Below the pieces are notes generated by a model. That model searched no databases and was not told the DNA's origin. It saw only the letters and a program-made list of their open reading frames with translations. A stretch of DNA of 64,000 bases. Source: Hypomesus transpacificus (taxonomy: Eukaryota; Chordata; Actinopteri; Osmeriformes; Osmeridae). The position numbers and the translations under genes were made by a program. The stretch is from positions 13,298,394 to 13,362,393 of the forward strand of contig NC_061065.1 in assembly GCF_021917145.1 (NCBI RefSeq), written 5' to 3'. This document shows, piece after piece, positions 20,222 through 40,438 of this stretch (positions within the stretch are counted from its first letter, which is position 1; the number at the start of each line of letters is the position of its first letter).

Positions 20222-21500
20222 ACATTGTCGACTGCATAAACTACCGCAAGTGCATGACTGTATGATGGACTGTCTGAGTGACTGACCTGATTGTTTTGAA
20301 TACTCAGGATCACCCATACATCTACACCAGACCAGGCGCAGCCCCGACAGACCAGACAAACGTACCCAACGACCCCAGACCGGCAGGCTTTAGGAAGACA
20401 GACATCCGTTTTTATATCCTGGTTTTAACAAGTCTTCTGACAGGGCAGTCCATTATATTACTTTAGCCTTGCTGTAGCCCTCCTCTTCAAATCTTCAATC
20501 AAACCTGAACTATGTTTGAGACAGTAACAGATGGGGTGGCTAAAATGTATTTTCAAGAAGAACAAGAATAGGCACACAATTGAGTACATTTAGAGGTGCA
20601 TGCACAAACAATGGCCGCATTTCCCAGATTTGTTAAGAAGCTCTTAAGCGTTAAGAGCGCTTGAATTGGTGCCCATTGCATGCATTATCATGCACTGAAC
20701 ACAAGAGGGGGCATTGATCTAGGGCCAACATTACCAGTAGATCTACAGATTACATGTCATTGATGATGTGTTTGATTGATATTGAACCATTGATCCAAAA
20801 TGTAGTGACTATGAAGCAGACAGAATTGTGAAAATAAATGTTAATCAAATCAAACATTTGCAATGCAGACCAAACTGCAGAGCAGACCACCTGGGATCAG
20901 TGCTAAAAGAATGAAGTGTGCAGTTAAAAATAAGTGTCCTATCCTGGCCTTTCACATGGAACTGTCAATAAACAACACATGTATTAACCATTTAATTGTG
21001 GTCCACATTTGTAAAGAAAATCACAATCGAAACGGAACAAAAGAGGCAGGTGAGGGCTACATTTGGGTCTTCTCATTTCCTTTAATGGGTTTGCTCAGCG
21101 ATGCTAATTCAGTTAGCCCTTTTTCTCTTTCCTTTTGAAATGAATAATGGAAAAACACACAAAGAAAACAATACACACCAGTGGTTGGGAAGTTGAAAGC
21201 AATGACATTATGAGCGGTGGCTTTATAAAGCATGTTGGAAAGTGAACATTTAAAGCCTGAAATACAGGCATAAGGTTTCCCGGTATATTGATGGATAATC
21301 TGAGAAATGTTTATTCTTCATTTAAAGCAATTAGGGGATGAATCTGAGAAATGTTTATTCTTCATATAAAGTAATATAAAGTTTTTGATGACATAAAAAA
21401 GCATTGTTTTATTTCCCTTGTAGATGCACGTTGTACAATGCTTGCAAATGGTCTGTCAATAGCACCAAGAGATAAGTCCTCCTTTACGTAAGTACGGTAG
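20222..21500. repeat. Segmental duplication, copy 2
   Basis: Direct copy of 16221-17346. It contains a relic lipase last exon (20308-20466) and the same 3' flank, including the AATAAA context near 20967. Small local differences include an extra stretch at about 20555-20665 and a repeated ATTCTTCAT segment near 21315-21370. Confidence 0.85.
20308..20466 (+). pseudogene. Orphan copy of the lipase last exon
   Basis: The exon keeps a good acceptor (TACTCAG before 20308), an open frame and a stop at 20464-20466. It encodes the same Pro-rich stalk and hydrophobic tail (FYILVLTSLLTG) as the real exon at 16313-16477, with several substitutions and a slightly shorter end. No other lipase exon lies nearby, so it is a gene fragment unless used as an alternative last exon by read-through splicing from exon 15. 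Confidence 0.8.
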
Positions 21501-23041
21501 CATTTTGTAATTTTTGGATACCTTTTGTGACTGGTTCATTTGATGTCCCTATTGTTGCCTTTAGACGTAATCCACACAATCGCAGGTCACCTTTTTCTCA
21601 TGTGGACGCATCCTGCAGGGTAATCATGTCCCTTCAACACAAGTGTATCAGTGTCTTTTAAAAAGGACTTTGTCATTGCATTCATAGTAAACCCACTTCA
21701 TCTGCAAACAGAACTGTACTGTACTAAACATAGTCAACACGAGCCATCAACTGACGCAAAACTGTCCTTGTTGCTTCTGATTGGTATCTTAGTGGTAATA
21801 GAGGACATTTGAACAAACCAGCACAGGTGGCTCTGTCTGATGTGACATCATGAATGAGGTGGGATGGTTCATATTACGTTGTGTGTCACAATCATAGAAG
21901 TTACATACATGAGTAATTTTAGATTGTACCATGAACATGCTGTATATTGGCACACCTTAAATTAACTCTACAGACTTCCATGGCATTAGTATTAGGGGAC
22001 CTTCATTCTGAAAACAAAAAAATATATATATGTGTTGAAATGTTAAATTAGTGTTTTCTGATTGCTTAGAACTAAGAACTAAAACATGGTCAAGCCATTA
22101 GATCGGAGTGCAACTGAAGAAAAAATGACTGTCACTGGTGGAAAATCTTTAGATACAGCACATAATGGTTATTCACGACCACATTTGACGTCACACTGTA
22201 TTGTAGTGCATTGCTTACTGCTCTAATATTTACTCTCATACATATATAAGCACACTGAGTGTGTAAATATTTACTTTATATCACACCACCGTCGGGCCTT
22301 TACTCATTACTGATTACAGGAAAATCTTCATGTTGGTCACCCAATCCACCAACAATCTGAAATGTTATGAAACCGACTTGGTCAAACAGGGGAAAATACA
22401 AATAGTCTTTTTCAATTGCCTGTCACCTAGCAATCTGTCCAGTTCATCAAGAGATGCCTTTGGCCTGATACAATCGGATTGTTTTCATTTGTTAAATTTT
22501 ACATTTAGGTCATAAAAAAAAAAAAATGGTGGATGTGGTCATGGTGGCCTCCATCAGAAACAAAATAACAAGGTGATACATATAGTAAGGCCAAAATATA
22601 CTACTTTTATTCATGCTTGTTGAAAATGAAAGGATTAGGATCATTTAGTATACATTTTACATCACATTTGTTTGTAATTGACTAGGAATCCTGTGCATAC
22701 CCAAACCATTACATTTTAATGTCTGTCCTTCATGGGGAACAAACATTAAATCGCAATACTATATACTTATACCATTATGTTAGTAAATATTGGTAAGTAA
22801 TCAAGACTAACCAAGAAAAATATTCAACGATCCAACCAAAAAAGATCAGAAATAATTCTGGACATAAAATAGTTCATGGCAAAATTACATCATTAGTTCT
22901 ATTACAATACTGTATAGCCAGCCTGTTATGGGGTAGATCTGTATTTTGGGGTTCCAATCCTTTTTCCACACACAGAGAAATTCTCAAGACAAGGACAAAG
23001 TGGATTCAAATCAAATGTGATTTAACAACAGTGGTCAGTGG
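21501..23041. other. AT-rich intergenic stretch, nothing coding seen
   Basis: Between the duplicated lipase flank and the class II beta gene I see no exon, repeat of known family or RNA gene on either strand. The 3' end of the class II beta transcript (minus strand) presumably lies in the last few hundred bases. Confidence 0.5.
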
Positions 23042-25783
23042 TCATAAAACAGAACGCACTGGAATCTTTTCTGCTTCTGGACGTCCCAACTTTAACTTGC
23101 TGGAAACAACAACTCTTCCAGCTGAGAAACAGACAAAGCTTGTTATGAATACAGATATATACATAATAAAATGTATAGTTCATGTGTATATCATTCTTTT
23201 TTTCTTCTTAATTTTTTACTTTTAAAGGTTTATGTTTAAATGCCCTTGCTCTAGTTACTGTCTGAGTTGCCAAACTAAATGTTGTTTACCTTATTACCTT
23301 ATATATATATATATATATACAATTACAGTACAACATATAATTCAACTATATTGTGAAGACACTAGGGCAACTAAATGGTTATTTAAAATAAGAGATATTG
23401 AATAAAATATGTTTTGATCCTCACCAGTTGATTGTAGGTTGTACTTAATCAGTCCTGCAGCCACACATACTATTCCAAGCAGCAGACCACAAACCCCAAC
23501 TATTATTTCATTTTGCTCCGATTCAGGCAAGGGGTCTGCAATAACAAAATAAGAATTAATAATGTATAGCGTTAATTCATTTTTACAATATGTAAATTAT
23601 ATATAGCATTTAATGTATAATATGTAGAACACTAACCACTAATGACAGTAAATATCACAGCTTATGGAATATTTTAGTTTGTTATTTTATCGTCATATGA
23701 AGTAGCACACATGCCTGCACAGAATTTATGATTTGCAAGTAGTTTATCTCAGTGATAATAGAAAAATAGATAGATAATAATTGTAAGATCAGTATTAGTA
23801 TAACAATACTGCACAATGGCACTTTTGGAATTCACTTTCAATCCTTGTCACACACAATTATCATGAGATTCAAAATGACTAATTACACAACTTGAATACA
23901 CAGCAAATGCCTGAGCAACGTATAACGAAGCACGTTAGATTCTCTCACACTCTTACCCCAGTCATACAGCTTGGGCCTAGCAAGGCTAGCGTGCTCCACC
24001 ATACAAGTGATTCGCTCTCCAGGTTTGGGCACGTATTCCAGGTAGGTGTGTAACTGGTAGGTCCAGTCCAGATTGGACAACTCTTCTGTGGAGGTGACAT
24101 CTGAGGTCCAATGCTTTCCAATCCTTCAGCCATGTCACTTTGATTTGTTTGGGGTAAAAGTCGTAAGCACTGCACACCAGCATGTTAGGATGTCCAGAGC
24201 TGAAAGGCTTCACTGACCACAGCTGGACGTCGGGCTCGGCTGGAGATTTAATGTTTCAAAATATGAAACCTAAACATCAAAAACAATCTTTCCACTTGAA
24301 TGTTTTATTCAGTTTAACGTGTCATCAAGAATGCAGAATTAAGGACACAAATCACCTGTGTTCATCCTTATCGTGTCCCAAACTGCAGCAGCGTTAGATT
24401 TGCATAATAGATCTTTATCACTCTCTCTCATCAGAATATCATAAGTGCCGGTCCATTTAGCAGCCACAAGTACTGCTTTGGGGGTATAACCTGTGTACTT
24501 TTTTTCAGTACTGTTGTACATCAGCAGCAACTTTCCATTGAAATGGTACTCAAGTATGTACTCCATATCCTTTGCGTCTCTTGACGGTATCTGACACCGA
24601 GCATTTGTGAGAGAGAAATATCCGTTCGAGGAGCGTGCTTTGAAATAGGACATAAAGAATACTTGTTATTTGAGTGATGTAATTAAAAACAACTGTGAAA
24701 TAACAGAATTTGTAGTGTAAAATGTTTTAAGTCTTGCAGTGTGAACATTTCTAAGTCTAACCAATCTTCTAAGTTCAAAAACTAAAGACTGGAACTCAGC
24801 CAAGTTTGATGCAAAGTGTTGATTGGACTCCAGGGTGACAGCAAATTCAACAAACGAGTGTGGGATCAGACTGGTCTGTTTCTCCGAACATTTCACTTTT
24901 ATATTTCCCCCCTCATATAGCATGTTATTTTGCTATTGGTACACACAGTTGGTCACAGATTCCATGCTTTATCACTCAATTGGTCCCTTGTTCTGGGGGT
25001 TTCTGATTACAAATGCTATAATGTGTTGGCACCTTTGACCTTACGTACATTTGGACATGTACAGGCCCCTGTTGGGTGTCCACACACCGGCCCTCTTCGA
25101 ACGGAGTCTGTAGTCTTAGTAATTAAGACTGGGGTGCTCATACTTTTTTTTCCACGCTGACCTTAGTATGACAGCTCCAGACAAGACTTTGGAGTTGGAC
25201 CATAAATGTACGTCATGAATTATGGCCTCTGCATTCCTACTAGTGGTCTTTTCTCACATCCTCCTCTGACACCGGGGTCTCACACTTAGGCTCACTCACT
25301 TCTACAGTTCATAACCAGTCAACAGCTTAACAAAGGGCTTCCAGTAATACAGAATATAATATAAGAATTGATTGAGAGATTGATTTTCAATCAGATATTT
25401 CCATAATCGTAACCCATCTTCAACATTTCAACAGTGTGATGTCAATTGTATTTATAAATACACAAGAGTGCTTGTATAATTGTAGGGAGTACTGAAACCT
25501 AAGACTAAATTTGTCATAGGAATACATCTTATCAGTGTTTTCTAGGGAGTATCAAATCCTACATAAAGCACATGAGAAAGTACTAACAGTTAGGTTATTA
25601 CCTTTTTCTGACAGGACTGACTTTCCACTTAGTTGTTCCACTTCCAACTTAGTAAGCATATAAAAAACCCAAGACTTAAATTACCTTTATCTTAAGAGCC
25701 CAATTGAAATAATACTGACCATGTCCGAACAGTGAGGGGAAGATGAACAGGAGTAGCAGGCGTTTCGAAGAAAGGTTAGACAT
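23042..25783 (-). pseudogene. MHC class II beta chain with a one-base frameshift
   Basis: Exons in transcript order: 25720-25783 (signal peptide, 21 aa plus one base), 24356-24637 (beta-1), 23957-24239 (beta-2), 23425-23535 (connecting peptide and membrane helix GVCGLLLGIVCVAAGLI), and probably 23042-23121 (tail, least certain). Beta-1 keeps its cysteine pair (ARCQIP, LLCKSN) and an N-glycosylation site (YNSTEKK). The beta-2 exon is 283 nt; a class II beta-2 exon in phase 1-1 must be a multiple of three (282 expected). Reading shows one extra base at about 24120-24121: frame one ends at KVTWLKD and the normal Ig sequence resumes one frame away at TSEELSNLDW-like residues. All splice sites look intact. 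It is either a recent pseudogene or a sequencing error. Confidence 0.85.
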
Positions 25784-25939
25784 GTTTCCACCTCTAAGGT
25801 TCAGTTGGTGTCTGTTAACAACAAGGAAACTGATGACTTCATACTAAGAATGAAGAAGTAGAAAGAAAGATGTGTACAGGGGGAAAAAGGGCAGCACGTT
25901 TAGAGAGTATGCCTTGTCAGTAAATTGATCCATCTTGGT

Positions 25940-26419
25940 GAGCATCTATACAAATGTGTTATACTTTGAGTAGATATTATTAGAATGTCTTTACAGTCAC
26001 ACAAAACTTTACTATTTTATCACATCATAAATGCATATTCTGAAAATTAAGTCTGCACAATGGCTAGTGACTACTAGGAGAAAACAAATGGTACAAAGAT
26101 TGTTTATGGAGGAAGTTTGTAGAGGAAGTCTATAGAGGAAATGATCTTTCTGTACATACTGCAATGAACAATAAAGCTTTTGCATATAGTCATAAGTTCC
26201 ACAAAATGTACCTTTACTATATTAAAGGGACATACAGATAATAATGTAACAGTACAAGTGTCAACAACAAGAGTCATCTGTTATGATATATAATGTTACT
26301 GTGTAACTTAAAGCAGCAATTGTATTGCCAACATAACTGTCCTAAAAGAGAAATATGTCACAGGTTCTAATAATTGAAAGTAAAATATACTTTGACTTGT
26401 TTGTTGTTCCTCTTCAAGC
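25940..26419 (-). pseudogene. Relic 3' flank/UTR of a third class II alpha gene
   Basis: 25940-26160 resembles 17653-17830, and 26190-26419 resembles 18440-18637, the 3' flank of alpha copy 1. Similarity stops exactly at the alpha stop-codon region (TCAAGC at 26414-26419); no alpha coding sequence follows. This looks like the 3' end of a third alpha gene whose body was deleted. Confidence 0.7.
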
Positions 26420-26452
26420 ACCGTGATTTGCCTACGACTCACTATTTTAAGA

Positions 26453-26648
26453 GTGCAGAAAGAGCTATTGCATAGTTATCTAAGTTCCACAAAATGTACC
26501 TTTATTATATTAAAGGGACATACAGATAATAATGTAACAGTACAAAAGTAATTTGTTATTATATATAATGGTACTGTGTAATTTAAAGCAGCAATTAACT
26601 GTCCAGAAGAGAAATAAGTCACAGGGACTAATAATTGAATGTAAAATA
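26453..26648 (-). repeat. Second relic of the class II alpha 3' flank, interrupted by an insertion
   Basis: Starts with the GTGCAGAAAGAGCT motif also seen at 18405 and follows the alpha copy 1 flank to GAATGTAAAATA. The match resumes only at about 27882, immediately downstream of alpha copy 2's stop, so the flank of copy 2 is split by the 26649-27881 insertion. Confidence 0.75.
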
Positions 26649-27881
26649 GAAAAGGCTGTTCCTGCGAAACAGAAGTGAGAATGCTGAAAACCTGAATAGG
26701 GATAGCTGACCATGCTAAAAAAGCTGAAAATTGTGAAAATATTTAGACAGTTATAAGCTGAAGCTTCAAAGCGACCGAAAGGTATTTTAAATAGGGGCTG
26801 GAGCTTGACGAAGGCATAAGACTACAGGAAAGTGAAGAAAAATGCAAAACAAAGTGAAAAAAATCAGAAAGAAGAGAAACAATGCATACAAATTTGAAGT
26901 TTCAAAAGGCCTGAAATGTATGTTAGGCAGTTTCCAAAACGTCACCCAATTCTGCTTTCATGGTGCGTGTCTGTTTGGTTGCCACGGTGATGGCGCAGCT
27001 GTGATCGCTAACGAGCTGGGCAGAGAGAATCACAAATTTAGCTGGAATCCACACCTCAAACAAGTTAACCTAGACGCAAAACTGTACGTCCAATCCAAAA
27101 AATTAGGATATTTTCCGAGACCCAAGACTCTGCCGAAACCAGAGATGTCCTTTATATGTCTGTGCGGTCAGAAATACGACTCTACTGGCAGTTTAAAAAC
27201 TCGTCTACTTTCGAAATTCTCTAACAAATTTTACCCACCTCTCCATTGAAGTTAGTGAGAGAATTTGAAAGGCTGCTCTCGCTTCAAGGCTCAAAGCTGA
27301 AAATCTGTAAATGTGAGCTCTTTAGTGGTTAAATTGGCTGAAAGAGGACAAGTTTTCCTACATTTTAAGGTAAAACTTGTTTCTCTAAGTTAAACTATAT
27401 GAACGTCAGAGGAATTTGTTTGACAATTTAGTTGAATATCAGAAAATCATAAAAATCAAGAAGGAGCTAAATTTTTCATGTATTTAAAACTTTCAAAATT
27501 CAAAATTGGCTGAATATATTTGAAAAAGCGGAATCATTTGGGAATAGCTGAATGTCTTGTGAACATTTTAAAGGTTGAATGGTGTCTCTAGCTGAAAGTA
27601 TGCTGAAGTAGTTAAGTTTGAAAGAGCAGGAAGCTTTTAAATGATTTGAAAGGATTTACCGTTACTTTTAATGGGAGAATAATTTGCACAAAAACCTTGA
27701 TTCTTTAAAAAGTATAAATGTGAGAAATACCAAAAGTCATAGCCATCATCTCCTGAAGGAGCTGAACGTTTTAATACAAAAATTGTAGGAATCGGTGAAA
27801 GTATGCAGGACTAGTTAAAGGCCAAAAAACGGCGGAAGAACTGAGAAGTTGAAAAACAATTGTGAGACAGCATTCTCACAA
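26649..27881. mobile_element. 1.2 kb insertion, unclassified non-autonomous element
   Basis: Absent from the matching flank of alpha copy 1. The DNA is rich in GCTGAAA/GAAAG motifs typical of an interspersed repeat. It ends in a perfect hairpin at 27860-27881 (eight-base arms TTGTGAGA/TCTCACAA, loop CAGCAT), and the sequence GTGAGAATGCTG near the left end (26675-26686) is the inverse of the right end. An open frame of 135 codons inside (26842-27249) has no recognisable domain and is probably chance. Family not identified; class not certain (DNA transposon or Helitron-like). Confidence 0.55.
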
Positions 27882-27910
27882 ATACACTTTTACTCATTTG
27901 TTGTTCTTCT

Positions 27911-29152
27911 TCAAGCCTGATTTGACTGTGGTTGTTTTACAAGGAGGAATGTTCCGGCTGCCACTCCTAAAAGCCCCAGAGTCAGACCCACTCCACAGAA
28001 TACAGCTGGACCTGCACTGGACTCATTCACCTCCACCTCTGGGGGAACAGCAGGACAGAGAGGTCACTTACCAACTTTGTACGTGAGTCAATGATCAGTC
28101 ATCAAATGTCAGCTTTTAAATGTTATTACTATGCATAATGAATCAAGTTAAATTGAAATAAACATAATTTGATTCTTTATATTCTTACCCCAGAATTGGG
28201 TTTGGGGGCTCTCCAAGGCTGGGTGCTCCACAGTGCAGGCATAGATGTCTCCATCCTGAGGGGTAAATGTAAGGGTGGAAACCTGAAAGAACGTTCCATC
28301 TTTGTTAAGGTGATAACGACCCAATGACCCCTCTGTCAGTTTCACGTTATTCTTGGTCCACTTCACGTTGATTGATGGAGGGTAGAAATCATTCACAAAG
28401 CAAATTAAGGTATTTTCTGACTCCAGCTCAATCTTTTCCTTGGGGTAAATGGTGCTTCCAGGTGCTTCCATGACAAACAGAAACCGGAAACAATAAAAAG
28501 TAAATCATTTATTTACATACATCTTACATACATACATTACATAAATCTAAACACCACCAAACCCAGATGACAACAGACAACAGCCTACCTCACCTTTGAG
28601 GTTTGGTGGGAAGGAGGCAGTTCAGTTTCTCTCCTGGATTAGGTTGGTATGGCAATAAGTTCTGCTCAATTCACTATATAGGTAAACGTCTTGACTATAC
28701 TGAGCATATCGAAAATTTTCGAAGTGAGGGACTGTCCACATTGCCTCCTTTTTTTTGAAGTCTACATAGAACACCTCATTCCCATCTACCTCCATAACAA
28801 CCTGAAAATCACCTGAATCAAAGCATCCAAACATGTATTGAATTTCAGGACCTAAAATAAAAACAAACAAAGATAATCTCTTAACCATTTCTGAACGCTT
28901 GTCCAATCTAGAAATATTTAGGTGCATTTATTTAAAGTTATTTTATTATTATTACTGTTGTTATTTGTATTATTTTACAGTTTCTTGTATATCCTTGTTG
29001 TTTTGATCAAGAACATGAATTAATACCACTGCTGTCATTGACTAATGAGGCTATCATAATACAAGTTAGAAAGACAACTTCACCCAGTGCTTACCTTTTG
29101 CCGAGGTGTATACTGCCACACTGATAAAAATATATATAATAAAGTAGTTCAT
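27911..29152 (-). pseudogene. MHC class II alpha chain, copy 2, with nonsense codon in alpha-1
   Basis: Exons in transcript order: 29095-29152, 28594-28851, 28189-28464, 27911-28038 (720 nt), all splice sites and phases matching copy 1. In the alpha-1 exon the codon for the conserved Trp in ERNW is TGA (28622-28624), which would stop the protein at the end of alpha-1, before the last alpha-1 cysteine, the Ig domain and the membrane helix. The alpha-2 exon differs from copy 1 at only about five bases, and the last exon appears identical. So this is a recent duplicate, probably a pseudogene or a null allele. The NLT glycosylation site of copy 1 is KLT here. Confidence 0.88.
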
Positions 29153-29840
29153 CTTTTATCTCAAGAATAGGAACTGCAGATTCAAACTCAGTCTGAGAGG
29201 GAAGCAATGGAAATAAAGGGTGACTGAAACTAAAAGGGTAGTTTTGGCTCTACTGTCAATTGTGTTGATATTGTTAAAGGTACAGTGTCAGAAAGTTTTT
29301 GTGGAATTTTATAATGGAAACTAGACCAAAATTGCCTGAAAATAATTGTTTGTAGCTTTTGTTTGGCTCCATTGATATACAGCATAATTATGAATATGCA
29401 ATGCTTTTTTGTGTAACATTTATTTGTCTTGTGTTTATAACTTATGATGCAAATGAAAATGCGTTATTTCAAATCACATATCTGTCACAGCACATTGGGT
29501 GTGTCAAACTTGAGGAAGTTGGACGGTAACCAACCACTAAACTCTCAATAAGACTTGCTCGTCAAGTTGTACAGCCCTTGGGAGGGTAAGCTAGGCACAT
29601 TCAAAGTTATGAACAAACTGTCAAAATCAACACTAAACAATAGAATGGCATGAAAACAATGTATCCATATCACATAGACACATTTGAATGTATACATGAA
29701 ATTGCAAAAACTTTGGAATAGGCCAAAACAATTCTGAAGCAGACTTGAGATCGGTTATAAACTTTGGATTTCTGTGTTTCAACACCCATTGGCACTTTTC
29801 TTGATATGTGACTATGTTTAGACTGTGTTCTGCTCCTCTG

Positions 29841-30058
29841 TTTCACCAACTGTCTCTGGAGCAGGGAATCCCTCGCTGAACTGCTCCTCCCAAGGTTTCT
29901 CCCATTTTTTCTCAAATGAGTTCTTCAGGGAGTTTTTCCTTTGCCTTCTTTGAGGGTTTAGGTTGGTTAAGGTGCAGTTCTATGTGCGTGTGTGAAGCCC
30001 TCTGTAACATTGCTTGTACAAATTTGGAGTATACAAATACAATTTGATTGGATTTGAA
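29841..30058 (+). mobile_element. Fragment of a LINE-type 3' tail
   Basis: Matches 61695-61912 in order: CTGGAG, CCTCCCAAGGTTTCT, GGGAGTTTTTCCTT, GAGGGTTTAGGTTGGTT, GTGAAGCCCTCTGT, then a TACAAATA-AATTTGATT end. This is the common 3' end of teleost non-LTR retrotransposons; the exact family is not certain. No coding part remains. Confidence 0.65.
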
Positions 30059-30216
30059 TGCCATTAAAATGTATGCATGTAAAATGTATTTCACTGAATG
30101 TCATTGAATAAAACCACCCCTCAGTAATATGCAATATAATACCACCTGGTACTCAGTTGCCTACTTACCATTCTCAAAGTTGAAAGGTATTATGGTAGTC
30201 CCTACTTTTCTTGCTG

Positions 30217-30255
30217 TGATGTCATTTCCTTCTCAGACAGCAGCATCCTATAAAA
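30217..30255 (+). promoter_or_regulatory. chga: chga core promoter: CRE-like site and TATA box
   Basis: A TATAAAA box lies at 30249-30255, with a CRE-like TGATGTCA at 30217-30224, 24 bases upstream. Transcription would start near 30280, giving a 5' UTR of about 180 bases before the ATG at 30464. Mammalian chromogranin A genes also have a CRE shortly upstream of a TATA box, which drives neuroendocrine and cAMP-responsive expression; here the CRE has one T for C change from the palindrome. Confidence 0.65.
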
Positions 30256-30463
30256 AGCAGGTGCTGTTGCGGAGAGCTTGTATGTTGACCAGCGGTACAC
30301 GTCCACCGATGCAGAGGGACTAGGCTCTCCAAAAATCACGAAGGACGAACAAGTTCGATACATTATGCATCCATAATCCATCGGTTTCAGCAAAAAGTGA
30401 CTGTGACTATTCCGCATCGCAGAGTTTGAGTATCATATCGCAAATTGCGTATTATTTGCAAAG

Positions 30464-40438
<9,975 letters not shown>

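Noticed and set aside
26842-27249. 135-codon open frame in the inserted element
   Set aside because: No recognisable domain, lies in repeat-like DNA, no homologue recalled; probably chance.
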